A DNA stretch of 64,000 nucleotides from Brevibacterium yomogidense (GCF_016107685.1 NZ_JABASY010000001.1:214187-278186), one strand, 5' to 3'; numbered from the stretch's first letter, positions 43,381-51,936 are shown. Notes: a model not told the origin generated them from the sequence alone. Program-made: numbers and translations.

Positions 43381-43398
43381 TAAACATATGTATGTTTA
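43381..43398. promoter_or_regulatory. Perfect palindrome, candidate GntR operator
   Basis: TAAACATA-TG-TATGTTTA, 18 bp, perfect except the centre, in the 108-bp gap between the divergent FAH and GntR genes. It is strikingly AT-rich here. It lies just upstream of the GntR -10 and over a plausible -10 for the FAH direction, so one dimer could control both. Confidence 0.75.
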
Positions 43399-43404
43399 TG
43401 TGGT

Positions 43405-43410
43405 TAGAAT
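43405..43410 (+). promoter_or_regulatory. -10 element TAGAAT for the leaderless GntR gene
   Basis: TAGAAT, six bases, ATG 43417; no ribosome site. Confidence 0.55.
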
Positions 43411-43416
43411 GGGACT

Positions 43417-44148
43417 ATGGCACACGTCACCGGAGATGTAAAGCACGTCGATCTCGGGCACACAGCCCAGGGCTCCCTGCTGGGCGCACAGACTCGGCCG
43501 AAGTCCCGCGGCGAGCAGCTGGCCGACGCGATCCGCGCCGCCATCCGCGAGCGCGGGCTGGACGCGGGGGACTTCTTCGGAACCCTCGAATCCATCCGCG
43601 AGGAGACGGGCCTTGCCCGCACCACGGTGAGCGATGCCGTCAACCTCCTGCGCGACCGCGGTGTCCTCGTCGTCCGGCCGGGCCGGAACGGCGGGCTCTT
43701 CGTCGCGAAGACCACCCCGTTCATCCGGCTCCGGCACACCCTCATGCGGTTCGACGAGGACCCGACGACGGTGGCGGATGCGATCGAGCTGCGCGAATCC
43801 CTTGAGGAGCTCATCGCGGTGAAGGCGGCCCATCATCGTTCGGAGAAGGACGTCGCGGACATGGAAGCGGTCCTCGAAGAGATGCGCCATGCCCCCACTT
43901 GGGACGACTTCATGCAGCTCAACTGGGCGCTCCACCGCCGCATCGCAGAGGTCTGCCCGAACTCCATGGCCCGCGCGGTGTACGAGAGCACCCTGGGTTT
44001 CCTCACCGGCGGACATGCGGAACAGGATGACGAGGTCGACTCGACCTACCGCCAGACCCGTCAGCAGGTGCACGACGACCTGGTCGCCGCGATCGCATCG
44101 GGCGACACCCGTGCCACCATCGCCGCGGTCGCGGCGCATCGCTCCTGA
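43417..44148 (+). CDS. GntR-family regulator, FadR/FCD type
   Basis: 243 aa. A winged helix at about 30-98 (GEQLADAIRAAIRERGLDAGDFFGTLESIREETGLARTTVSDAVNLLRDRGVLVVRPGRNGGLFV region) precedes an all-helical FCD domain with the metal-binding His in NWALHRRIAEVC. It is divergent from the FAH-led operon with a perfect palindrome between, so repression relieved by a pathway acid is likely. A DUF3500 gene follows 50 bp downstream and may be under the same control. Confidence 0.88.
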   Translation: MAHVTGDVKHVDLGHTAQGSLLGAQTRPKSRGEQLADAIRAAIRERGLDAGDFFGTLESIREETGLARTTVSDAVNLLRDRGVLVVRPGRNGGLFVAKTTPFIRLRHTLMRFDEDPTTVADAIELRESLEELIAVKAAHHRSEKDVADMEAVLEEMRHAPTWDDFMQLNWALHRRIAEVCPNSMARAVYESTLGFLTGGHAEQDDEVDSTYRQTRQQVHDDLVAAIASGDTRATIAAVAAHRS

Positions 44149-44198
44149 AGCGCACGACCCCTCCGCCTCCCTCCGCCCCCGTTTCGAAGGAGAAGCAC

Positions 44199-45491
44199 AT
44201 GGCCTCGTCTCACGACGCCCGCACACCCGCACAGAGCTCCCCGTTCCGGCAATTCCTGTACCCGCTGGGCCACCCGCGGATCGAGGAGCTCAAGGGCCTC
44301 GATGCCTACGAGTACGGCGACGTCGCCACGCGTCCCGGGACCTTCACCGGTGGTCTCATCGAAGGGTGGAAGCCGCTGTACCTCGAGGAGTTCCGCGGTG
44401 TGACTGCAGACGGAAGCCTCCTCGAGGGCCTCTTCCCGCTCTCCCCCGCACTCCCGGGCGAGGAAGCACCGGTGACGGCGATGGTGCAGGCCGCGCATGC
44501 ACTGCTCGATGCGTGCACCGACGATGAGAGGGAGGCGCTGCGCCACGACGTCGACGCCCCGGAATGGCAGACGTGGGCCAATCCGGAGTTCATGCAGTTC
44601 GACACCGGGATCCGCCTCGAGTACTCCACCGACGAGGTGCGCGCGGCAGCGCTCGAACTCGTACGGGCGAGTCTGAGCCCCGAAGGGTACGAGCTGACAC
44701 ACGGCATGATGCGCATCAACGGGTTCCTGGGTGAGGTCGTCGGCCTGCCGAACATCCTCAACGACTACTCCTACAACGTGGCGATCTATGGGACACCCGA
44801 CCTGGAGGCGCCGTGGGGATGGCAGCTGTACGGGCATCACTGCGCGGTCAACTGCCTCGTCGTCGATGGGCGGATGTCCCTCGCTCCGGTCTTCCACGGT
44901 GCGGAACCCAATGAGATCGACGAGGGGCCCGACGCAGGACTGCGCGCGTTCGACGACCGCGTCGACGCCGGCACGGACCTCATGCGCCTCCTCACTCCGG
45001 AGCAACGGGAGCAGGCGATCACGTACGAGAGGATCGTCGACCCCGCGATGCCGGAAGGGAGGGTGCATCCTGGCGACGAACGCCACCTCGCGGGTGCGTT
45101 CCAGGACAATCGGGTCATTCCGTACGAGGGTGTCCGGGCTGCGGACCTCGCCGACGATGCCCGGACCGCCCTCATGCGGCTCGTCGAGACGTTCCTCGTG
45201 ATCCTGCCGGAAGGGCCGCGGGCGGCGAAGCTCCGCGAGGTCCACGAGCAACTCGACGAGGCACACTTCAGCTGGATCGGCGGGCACCGACCGGGAGACG
45301 TGTTCTACTACCGCTTCCAGTCGCCCGTCCTCATCGTGGAGCTGGACCACCACTGCGGTGTGTTCCTCGACTACGACCATCCGCAGCGGTTCCACGTCCA
45401 CACCGTCCTGCGGGTGCCCAACGGCAACGACTACGGACGGTCGTGGGTGCGACAGTGGCAGGCGGCTCGCGCAGCAGCCTCAGCCGACTGA
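44199..45491 (+). CDS. DUF3500-family protein
   Basis: 430 aa, cytoplasmic, no signal peptide. WGWQLYGHHCAVNCLVVDGRMSLAPVFHGAEP and FSWIGGHRPGDVFYYRFQSPVLIVELDHHCGVF with the following HVHTVLR are the conserved DUF3500 blocks. Many His and Asp residues suggest a metal-dependent enzyme, but the function of the family is not known to me. GAAGGAG precedes the ATG. It sits 50 bp after the GntR gene, so it may be a missing step of the adjacent pathway. Its last 12 bp overlap the convergent glpD end. Confidence 0.75.
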   Translation: MASSHDARTPAQSSPFRQFLYPLGHPRIEELKGLDAYEYGDVATRPGTFTGGLIEGWKPLYLEEFRGVTADGSLLEGLFPLSPALPGEEAPVTAMVQAAHALLDACTDDEREALRHDVDAPEWQTWANPEFMQFDTGIRLEYSTDEVRAAALELVRASLSPEGYELTHGMMRINGFLGEVVGLPNILNDYSYNVAIYGTPDLEAPWGWQLYGHHCAVNCLVVDGRMSLAPVFHGAEPNEIDEGPDAGLRAFDDRVDAGTDLMRLLTPEQREQAITYERIVDPAMPEGRVHPGDERHLAGAFQDNRVIPYEGVRAADLADDARTALMRLVETFLVILPEGPRAAKLREVHEQLDEAHFSWIGGHRPGDVFYYRFQSPVLIVELDHHCGVFLDYDHPQRFHVHTVLRVPNGNDYGRSWVRQWQAARAAASAD

Positions 45492-47270
45492 CGGGCAGCG
45501 GCCGGTGGCAGCCTCCCACGCCGCCACCGCGTCGGCGTCCGTCTCCGCCTTCTCCGTCCGCAGCTTCGCGTCGACGATGGCCGTGAACTGCCGCACCTCA
45601 TCGGCCACCCGCGCCTCGTCCCACCCGAGCTCCGGAGCCACGAGCGCCGCCGCGGCCGCGGCTGCGGCGACCCCGCGGTCCGGCACCTCGAACTCGAGGC
45701 GCAGGCGCCGGTGGAGGACGTCCTCCAGATGCAGGGCGCCCTCCGCGCGGGCGGCGTAGACGACCTCGGCTGCGGTGACGTGGGGAGCCCCGGGCAGCGG
45801 GGCGGCCAGCGCGGGTTCGGAGTCGATGAGCCCCAGCAGGTCCGCCAGCCTGCCCCCGTACCGGCCCAGCAGCCGGTCCAGACGCGCCTCGTCCCAGCCG
45901 TGGGCCCGCAGATCGCGGTTCGCGAGCAGCACCGACCGGCGGGAGGCGGAGAGGTCCGCGCCGTCCGCACCCAGCAGCGGCAGGTCCTCCGTGCGGGAAC
46001 GGGACCGGGGGAAGCGGCCGCGCACCGCGAAGTCCACAGCATCGGCCGCCATGACGCGATACGTCGTGAACTTCCCACCGGCGATCGCGCTGAGACCCGG
46101 CGCGATCTCCATGACCGCGTGCTCCCGGGACACCTTCGTGCTGTCGTCCGCACCGTCGACCGGCTGCAGCAGCGGCCGCAGCCCCGCGAACGTGCCGATG
46201 ACGTCGTCCCTGGTGAGGGGCCGTTCCAGGACGGCGTTCGCGTGCTCGAGCACCCGGTCGATGTCCGTCGCGGTCACCAGCGGATGGTCCACGGGCTCCG
46301 TCCACGGCGTGTCCGTCGTCCCCACGAGCCACAGATCGCCCCACGGGATGATGAAGAGGACGGACGTCTCCGTCCGCGTGATGACGCCCAGCCCGGGCGG
46401 CGCGTCGATCCGGTCGCGCGGCACCGTCACGTGGATGCCCTTCGACGCGAGCACCTCCAGCCCCGTGTCCGCACCCGCCGTCTCCTGCTGCTGCCCCGTC
46501 CACACCCCGGTCGCCAGGATCGTCGCGTGCGCGTGGACGTCGAATTCGTCGCCGGTCTCCTCGTCGCGGACCCGAGCGCCGGTCACCGGGGCGACGCCGC
46601 CCCCGTCGGCCGGGCCTTCCCCGTCGGCCGGGTCCTCCCCGGCCTCCCGCAGGTAGTCGACCACCCGCGCGTAGTTCGCCGCCGAGCCGCCCAAGCCTGC
46701 CGCCGACCGCACCAGCGCCTGCGTGAACCGGGCGTCGTCGACCTGCGCGTCGTAGTACTCGATCCCGCCGTGGGGTGTGAAGAGGCCGGGGAACCGCTCC
46801 GCCGCCTGCCCGGGGCCCAGATGCCGATGGGCCGGCACCGCCCGCTTCTGCCCCAGTCGTGCGGACATGACGTCGTAGAGGGTCACTCCCGATCCCACGT
46901 ACACGCGGTCCGTGAGCGCACTCTCGAACGGGAGGAGGAACGACACCGGCCTCACGAGGTGCGGGGCGATCCGGGTGAGGAGGAGATCGCGCTCCCGGAG
47001 CGCCTCCGCCACCAGCGGGAAGTCGAGCATCTCGAGGTAGCGCAGCCCGCCGTGGATGAGCTTCGAGGACCGCGACGAGGTGCCGGTCGCCCAGTCGGAG
47101 GCCTCGACGAGGCCCACACTCAGCCCTCGCGAGGCCGCGTCGAGCGCGATGCCTGCACCGGTGACGCCCCCTCCGACGACGAGCACGTCCAGCGGGGTGG
47201 CGGGTGTCGTGCGGGCGAGCGCACGCAGTGCCGCGGCGCGGGTGGTCGGGTTGAGCGGTGCGGGGCGCAC
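45480..47270 (-). CDS. glpD: Glycerol-3-phosphate dehydrogenase (aerobic, FAD)
   Basis: 596 aa. It oxidises sn-glycerol-3-phosphate to dihydroxyacetone phosphate, passing electrons to quinones at the membrane. LDVLVVGGGVTGAGIALDAASRGL, SSRSSKLIHGGLRYLE, VGTTDTPWTEPVDHP, FAGLRPLL and GGKFTTYRVMA are diagnostic. The C-terminal cap domain is present. The start is GTG 47270 with GAGGT upstream. A Gly/Ala/Asp-rich insertion occurs near 212-228. No glpK or glpF is adjacent. Confidence 0.95.
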   Translation of the reverse strand: MRPAPLNPTTRAAALRALARTTPATPLDVLVVGGGVTGAGIALDAASRGLSVGLVEASDWATGTSSRSSKLIHGGLRYLEMLDFPLVAEALRERDLLLTRIAPHLVRPVSFLLPFESALTDRVYVGSGVTLYDVMSARLGQKRAVPAHRHLGPGQAAERFPGLFTPHGGIEYYDAQVDDARFTQALVRSAAGLGGSAANYARVVDYLREAGEDPADGEGPADGGGVAPVTGARVRDEETGDEFDVHAHATILATGVWTGQQQETAGADTGLEVLASKGIHVTVPRDRIDAPPGLGVITRTETSVLFIIPWGDLWLVGTTDTPWTEPVDHPLVTATDIDRVLEHANAVLERPLTRDDVIGTFAGLRPLLQPVDGADDSTKVSREHAVMEIAPGLSAIAGGKFTTYRVMAADAVDFAVRGRFPRSRSRTEDLPLLGADGADLSASRRSVLLANRDLRAHGWDEARLDRLLGRYGGRLADLLGLIDSEPALAAPLPGAPHVTAAEVVYAARAEGALHLEDVLHRRLRLEFEVPDRGVAAAAAAAALVAPELGWDEARVADEVRQFTAIVDAKLRTEKAETDADAVAAWEAATGRCPSVG

Positions 47271-47428
47271 GGAGTACCTCGTTCGGACCGGGGGTCTGGT
47301 CCCTCAGCCTATCGGGGGCGCTGTGCCGGCGGACAGGACAAAGCAGGACAGGATCAGGGCAGGATATGTTGCCGTCCCCCAGGACATGCCGCATTCGCCG
47401 GAAACCGTCCGAACGTGCTCGCCGTGGC

Positions 47429-47434
47429 TAGATT
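47429..47434 (+). promoter_or_regulatory. -10 element TAGATT for a leaderless mini-ORF
   Basis: TAGATT, six bases, then GTG 47441, the start of a 17-codon frame before the YihY gene. Confidence 0.45.
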
Positions 47435-47440
47435 GTGCAT

Positions 47441-47494
47441 GTGACCGCGTCCGCGGTCCTCCCCTGCAGCGACCACCACGGAGGCCTTCGATGA
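47441..47494 (+). CDS. Putative leaderless 17-aa leader peptide
   Basis: GTG 47441 opens a 17-codon frame (VTASAVLPCSDHHGGLR) whose TGA overlaps the YihY ATG as ATGA. The YihY ribosome site (GGAGG) lies inside it. It may couple translation or act as an attenuating leader. The overlap and the -10 geometry are the only support. Confidence 0.4.
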   Translation: MTASAVLPCSDHHGGLR

Positions 47495-48549
47495 GCCACA
47501 GCGCCGATACCGACGGCCGTGCGGCGCGCGCGCCCTCGCGGATCACGAAGCCGTCGTGGCGGTACGTCTTCCGCACCGCCGCGCGCGGCTTCGTCGCGGA
47601 CGAATGCGTCGACCTCGCATCGGGCCTCACGTTCCGCATGCTGCTGTCCGTCTTCCCCGGCCTCGTCGCACTCGTGTCGATCCTCAGCCTGCTGGGGCAG
47701 AGCGGTTCGGTGGTCACACAGGTCCTCGACGAAGCAGAGCGGGTCGCCCCCACGGACACGTGGAGCACCCTCCGCCCGATGCTCGACACGGTCCTCGACA
47801 CCCCGGCGCCCGGGTGGGGCCTCATCGTGGGTCTCGCGATCGCACTGTGGTCGGCGTCCGGCTATGTGAAGGCGTTCGGGCGGGCGATGAACACGGTCGT
47901 CGGAGTGCCGGAGGGCCGCGGCGTCGTCTTCTTCAACCTCGTCATGTACCTGCTCACCCTGCTCATCCTCATCATGGGAGCGCTCGCGCTGCTCGTGTTC
48001 GTCCTGTCCGGCCCGATCGCCGAGGCCGTGGGCGGCCTGCTCGGCATGAGCGGCGTCGCGCTGGCCGTCTGGAACGTCGCGAGGTGGTTCCTGCTCGCCG
48101 GCATCGTCGTCCTCGTCGTCGCGTTCCTCTACCACGCGACGCCCAACATCAAGCAGCCCCGCTTCCGCTGGCTGAGCATCGGTGCGCTCATCGCGATCGT
48201 CGTGTCGATCCTCGCGTCGCTGGGCCTGAGCTTCTACGTCTCCCGGTTCGGCACGTTCAACGCGACCTACGGCGCGCTCGCCGGTGTCATCGTCCTCATG
48301 CTGTGGGTGTTCATCGTCAACGCGATCCTGCTGTTCGGCGCGCAGCTGGACTGTGCGATCGAGAGGGTGCGGGAGCTGCAGGCCGGGCTGCCTGCGGAGG
48401 AGCACCTGCAGCTGCCGGTGCGCAGCACGAAGGCGAGCGACAAGCAGGCCGAGCAGGCCGCCGAGGACGTCCGCCGCGGCCGCAACCTCCGCCTCACCGC
48501 CGGTGCCAGCCAGGACGACCCGACTGTCCCTCCCCCGCCCAAGCACTGA
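47491..48549 (+). CDS. YihY/virulence factor BrkB family inner-membrane protein
   Basis: 352 aa with about six membrane helices. DECVDLASGLTFRMLLSVFPGLVALVSIL and FGTFNATYGALAGVIVLMLWVFIVNAILLFGAQLD are the YihY/BrkB signatures. The polar C-terminal tail (about 300-352) is cytoplasmic. It was once misnamed RNase BN; the role may be transport or envelope-related. GGAGG precedes ATG 47491. Confidence 0.9.
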   Translation: MSHSADTDGRAARAPSRITKPSWRYVFRTAARGFVADECVDLASGLTFRMLLSVFPGLVALVSILSLLGQSGSVVTQVLDEAERVAPTDTWSTLRPMLDTVLDTPAPGWGLIVGLAIALWSASGYVKAFGRAMNTVVGVPEGRGVVFFNLVMYLLTLLILIMGALALLVFVLSGPIAEAVGGLLGMSGVALAVWNVARWFLLAGIVVLVVAFLYHATPNIKQPRFRWLSIGALIAIVVSILASLGLSFYVSRFGTFNATYGALAGVIVLMLWVFIVNAILLFGAQLDCAIERVRELQAGLPAEEHLQLPVRSTKASDKQAEQAAEDVRRGRNLRLTAGASQDDPTVPPPPKH

Positions 48550-48609
48550 CCTCCCCTCCCGGCCCATACTGGTGTCCGTACGCAGGATCGTCTGACGCGT
48601 CGTCGTCAG

Positions 48610-49812
48610 ATGCGTCGTCCGGAACGGAGCCCCTCCTTGCAACCACTGCGCGGCATCACCGTCGTCTCCCTCGAGCAGGCCATCGCGGCGCCCTACGCCA
48701 CGCGGCAGCTCGCCGATCTGGGCGCACGCGTCATCAAGGTCGAACGTCCCGGCCCCGGGGACTTCGCACGGGCCTACGACTCCCGGGTGGACGGAATGTC
48801 CAGCCACTTCGTCTGGACCAACCGCAACAAGGAGTCGCTCACCCTCGACTTCAAGGCTCCGGAAGGTCGGGCGATCCTCGATGGGCTGCTGGCGAGCGCC
48901 GATGTGCTCGTCCAGAACCTCGCGCCCGGGGCGACACAGCGGGCGGGGCTGGGGTTCGACGATCTCCACGAGAAGCATCCGCGGCTGATCGTCTGCGACA
49001 TCTCCGGTTACGGCCTGGGTGGTCCCTACGAGGACATGAAGGCCTACGACCTCATGGTGCAGAGCGAAGCGGGCCTGCTGTCTGTGACGGGCACGGACAC
49101 GGACGTCGCGAAGGTCGGCATCTCCGTGTCGGACATCGCTGCGGGCATGTACGCCTATTCCTCCGTCCTGGCCGCACTCCTGGAGCGCGGCCGCACGGGA
49201 GAAGGGGTGCACCTGGACGTCTCCATGCTCGAAGCCACGGTCGAATGGATGGGGTTCCCCCTCTACTACAGCTACGACGGTGCTGCGCCTCCCCCACGGG
49301 CGGGAGCCGCACACGCGACGATCTACCCCTACGGCCCGTTCACCGCGGGCGACGGCACGGTCGTCATGATGGCGATCCAGAACGAGCGGGAGTGGCGCGC
49401 GTTCTGCGAGCGGTTCATGGACGACCCGGGGCTCGCGGAGGATCCCCGGTTCGACGCGAATGCGGTCCGCAACGAGAACCGGGACTCACTCGGAGCGCTC
49501 ATCGCCGCGAGGTTCCAGGACCTCACCGGTGACGACGCCGCCGCACGTCTGGCAGCCGTCCCTCTCGCCCACGCGCACGTGAACGAGATGAGCGACGTGT
49601 GGGCCCACCCGCAGCTGTCCGCGCGGGGCAGGTGGTCATCCGTGGACACTCCGACCGGTCGTGTCCCCGCACTCCTGCCGCCCGCCTTCACGAACCCGTC
49701 ACCGCGCATGGATCCCGTGCCGGCGGCGGGTGAGCACACCGATGCGATCCTCGGCGAGCTCGGGTGGGACGACGACGCGATCCGCGAGCTCCGGACGCGG
49801 CACATCGTCTGA
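48610..49812 (+). CDS. CaiB/BaiF (class III) CoA-transferase
   Basis: 400 aa. LRGITVVSLEQAIAAPYATRQLADLGARVIKVERPGPGDFAR opens the fold; the catalytic Asp lies in KAYDLMVQSEAGLLSVTG. Such enzymes move CoA between acyl groups by an enzyme-bound anhydride. The substrate is unknown. Starts at ATG 48610 or, with CGGAG better spaced, TTG 48637 are possible; the first nine residues are atypical. It converges with panC. Confidence 0.87.
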   Translation: MRRPERSPSLQPLRGITVVSLEQAIAAPYATRQLADLGARVIKVERPGPGDFARAYDSRVDGMSSHFVWTNRNKESLTLDFKAPEGRAILDGLLASADVLVQNLAPGATQRAGLGFDDLHEKHPRLIVCDISGYGLGGPYEDMKAYDLMVQSEAGLLSVTGTDTDVAKVGISVSDIAAGMYAYSSVLAALLERGRTGEGVHLDVSMLEATVEWMGFPLYYSYDGAAPPPRAGAAHATIYPYGPFTAGDGTVVMMAIQNEREWRAFCERFMDDPGLAEDPRFDANAVRNENRDSLGALIAARFQDLTGDDAAARLAAVPLAHAHVNEMSDVWAHPQLSARGRWSSVDTPTGRVPALLPPAFTNPSPRMDPVPAAGEHTDAILGELGWDDDAIRELRTRHIV

Positions 49813-49823
49813 CCCCCGGTCGA

Positions 49824-50717
49824 TCAGTGGGGCCCTGCGCCTCCGCCCAGGTGCACTGCGACGTTGTCGAGCAGCCGCGTCGTGCCGATGCGGGCGGCGA
49901 CCAGCATCCGCCCCTCCTCACCGGGCCTCGGCTCACCCAGGTGCGGGTCGGTGACGACGAGGTAGTCCGGTTCGATCCCGCGCCCTGTCAGCACGCTGCG
50001 GGCCGCGGCGAGCGCAGCATCCGCACCGTTCGCGGCTCCGGCCGCCCCCGCGTTCAGGGCATCGGAGACCGCAGTGGCGAGTGCTCGCTCCTCCGACGAC
50101 AGGTACGTGTTGCGGGAGCTCATCGCCAGCCCGTCCGCCTCACGGACCGTCGCACCGCCCAGCACCTGGACCCCCAAACACAGTTCCTCGGCCATGAGGC
50201 GGATGAGGGTGAGCTGCTGGTAGTCCTTCTCCCCGAAGATCGCGAAGTCCGGGCGGACCAGCCCGAACAGCTTCGCCACGACGGTGAGGACGCCCTGGAA
50301 CATGATGGGCCTCGTCTCACCCTCGAGGATCCGGCCCATCGGGCCGGGGTCCACCCGTACGGTGCCGTCCAGTCCCGACGGGTACATGACGTCGACGGTG
50401 GGGGCGAAGACCACGTCGACCCCCACCTCGGCGCACTTCGCGACATCCGTGTCGAAGGTGCGGGGGTATTCGTCGAAGTCCTCGCCCGGCGCGAACTGCG
50501 TGGGATTCACGAAGATCGAGGTGACGACCGTGTCCGCCAGCGGGCGGACGTGCTCCATGAGCGACAGGTGGCCCGCGTGCAGGGCACCCATCGTGGGGAC
50601 GAGTGCGACGGTCCCCGAGGTCGCCGCGGCGAGCTCCTCACGGGTGCGGACGATGATCGGTCGACCTGCCGTGGCCGTGTCGGCTGTGCCCACGCCGAGC
50701 GTGGGCCCTTCCGCCAC
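49824..50717 (-). CDS. panC: Pantothenate synthetase
   Basis: 297 aa. It condenses pantoate and beta-alanine with ATP to pantothenate. PTMGALHAGHLSLM (HxGH), SIFVNPTQFAPGEDFDEYPRTF, FGEKDYQQLTLI and MSSRNTYLS are all present. The start is GTG 50717, two bases after the upstream stop, with GAAGGAC spaced well; a longer open frame is rejected. It is placed directly after a universal stress gene, an unusual partner. panB and panD are not in the window. Confidence 0.94.
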   Translation of the reverse strand: MAEGPTLGVGTADTATAGRPIIVRTREELAAATSGTVALVPTMGALHAGHLSLMEHVRPLADTVVTSIFVNPTQFAPGEDFDEYPRTFDTDVAKCAEVGVDVVFAPTVDVMYPSGLDGTVRVDPGPMGRILEGETRPIMFQGVLTVVAKLFGLVRPDFAIFGEKDYQQLTLIRLMAEELCLGVQVLGGATVREADGLAMSSRNTYLSSEERALATAVSDALNAGAAGAANGADAALAAARSVLTGRGIEPDYLVVTDPHLGEPRPGEEGRMLVAARIGTTRLLDNVAVHLGGGAGPH

Positions 50718-50719
50718 CT

Positions 50720-51817
50720 TCAGGCGTCCTTCGTCGGGACGATGAGGACAGGGGCCACCGTGCGGCTGAGCACCGACTGGCTCACCGACCCCAGGAGCAG
50801 GCCGCTGAAGCCGCCGTGCCCGCGGGTGCCCAGGACGACGAGCGCCGCCGTGCGGGTCGCCTCCGACAGGACACCGGCGGGCGATCCGTCGAACAGCCGC
50901 CACTGCACGTCCAGCTCCGGGTGCTTCTCGCGCACCGTGTCCGTCATCCACGAGAGGTGCTCCGCACGGTACTCGTGCATCGAACGGACCTCCATCGCGC
51001 CCTGGCCCGGATACGGGAACCGCGTGCCGACGGTGATGGGGACGGCGGAGACGAGCGTGAGCGACCGTCCGGTGAGTTCCGCGTACTCCGCCGCCTGTGC
51101 GACCACGACGGGGGAGCTGTTCCCCAGATCGACTGCCGCGACGACGTCGCCGTCGAAGTTGAGCACGTCCGCCACGTTGTCGAAGGAGCGCCGCCGCTTC
51201 TTCTCCTCATCGGAGACCTCCGCGTCGGAGGCGGAGACGAGCTCCGCGGGCTCCGTCGCCGCCGCCTCTCCTCCCGGCAGATCCTGGCGCGGGGCGAAGA
51301 GGACCTCGACGTCGTCGGCGTCCCACTTGGCGGGGATGACGAGCGTGGGGCACAGGGAGTGCGACGCGAGGGCTCCGGACACGCTGCCGAGGAACCGGCC
51401 GGCGAACCGATTGCGGCCGCGCTTGCCGACGACTGCCAGGCCCGCCGTCTCGCTCTCCCGGATGAGCAGCTGAGCGGCGTTGCCCTCCTGCAGGTCCGTC
51501 GTCACGGTCACGCCCGCCGCTTCCGCCTGCGCGACGAAATCGTCGAGGGGCTTCTGCGCCTCGTTCGACACGGCCTCCCGGAACCTCTCGACCGCTTCTT
51601 CGCTCGCACCGTAGTCGTGGTGGGGGATCTCGTAGGTGGCGACGAGGTGCAGCGACCAGCCCCGCCGCTGGGCCAGCGTCAGGGCGATGTCGAACGCGCG
51701 GGCGCAGTGCTCCGAGTCGTCGACACCCACCAGGACGCGGTCGGTCGCGGCAGGCCCGCCGGCCGTGCGGCCTGCGGCGGTGGGGTCAGAGGCTGTGGCA
51801 TCAGTCTTGTCCGTCAT
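50720..51817 (-). CDS. Tandem-domain universal stress protein
   Basis: 365 aa, two Usp domains. RVLVGVDDSEHCARAFDIALTLAQRRGW and GKRGRNRFAGRFLGSVSGAL in domain 1, FDGSPAGVLSEATRTAALVVLGTRGHGGFSGLLLGSVSQSVL in domain 2; ATP-binding loops are intact. It is a paralogue of the protein at 32873, with the same linker layout (RRSFDNVADVLNF versus the matching block there). ATG 51817 follows a leaderless -10. panC follows after 2 bp. Confidence 0.92.
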   Translation of the reverse strand: MTDKTDATASDPTAAGRTAGGPAATDRVLVGVDDSEHCARAFDIALTLAQRRGWSLHLVATYEIPHHDYGASEEAVERFREAVSNEAQKPLDDFVAQAEAAGVTVTTDLQEGNAAQLLIRESETAGLAVVGKRGRNRFAGRFLGSVSGALASHSLCPTLVIPAKWDADDVEVLFAPRQDLPGGEAAATEPAELVSASDAEVSDEEKKRRRSFDNVADVLNFDGDVVAAVDLGNSSPVVVAQAAEYAELTGRSLTLVSAVPITVGTRFPYPGQGAMEVRSMHEYRAEHLSWMTDTVREKHPELDVQWRLFDGSPAGVLSEATRTAALVVLGTRGHGGFSGLLLGSVSQSVLSRTVAPVLIVPTKDA

Positions 51818-51823
51818 GGCCTC

Positions 51824-51829
51824 ACGGTA
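51824..51829 (-). promoter_or_regulatory. -10 element TACCGT for the leaderless universal stress gene
   Basis: TACCGT, six bases, ATG 51817 on the minus strand. Confidence 0.45.
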
Positions 51830-51907
51830 GCGGGAGACGCAGATCACTGTGTAGTCCCCACAAGGTCCCGCGCCCTCTCCTGGCCCGCCCGACAGCGGGA
51901 CCGGGAC

Positions 51908-51936
51908 TTGAAAATGAGGTCGGACTCAAATATGAA
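51908..51936 (+). promoter_or_regulatory. Sigma-70-like promoter before the acyl-CoA ligase
   Basis: TTGAAA (51908-51913), a 17-bp spacer and TATGAA (51931-51936), in a locally AT-rich segment. TTGA...TCAA symmetry within it could be an operator. It is about 100 bp before the ligase ATG. Confidence 0.45.

Noticed and set aside
47491..48549. Ribonuclease BN
   Set aside because: YihY/BrkB proteins were misnamed RNase BN; this is a polytopic membrane protein.
47428..49314. Long minus-strand frame across the YihY and CoA-transferase genes
   Set aside because: Both plus-strand genes have clear families and ribosome sites; the antisense frame has none.
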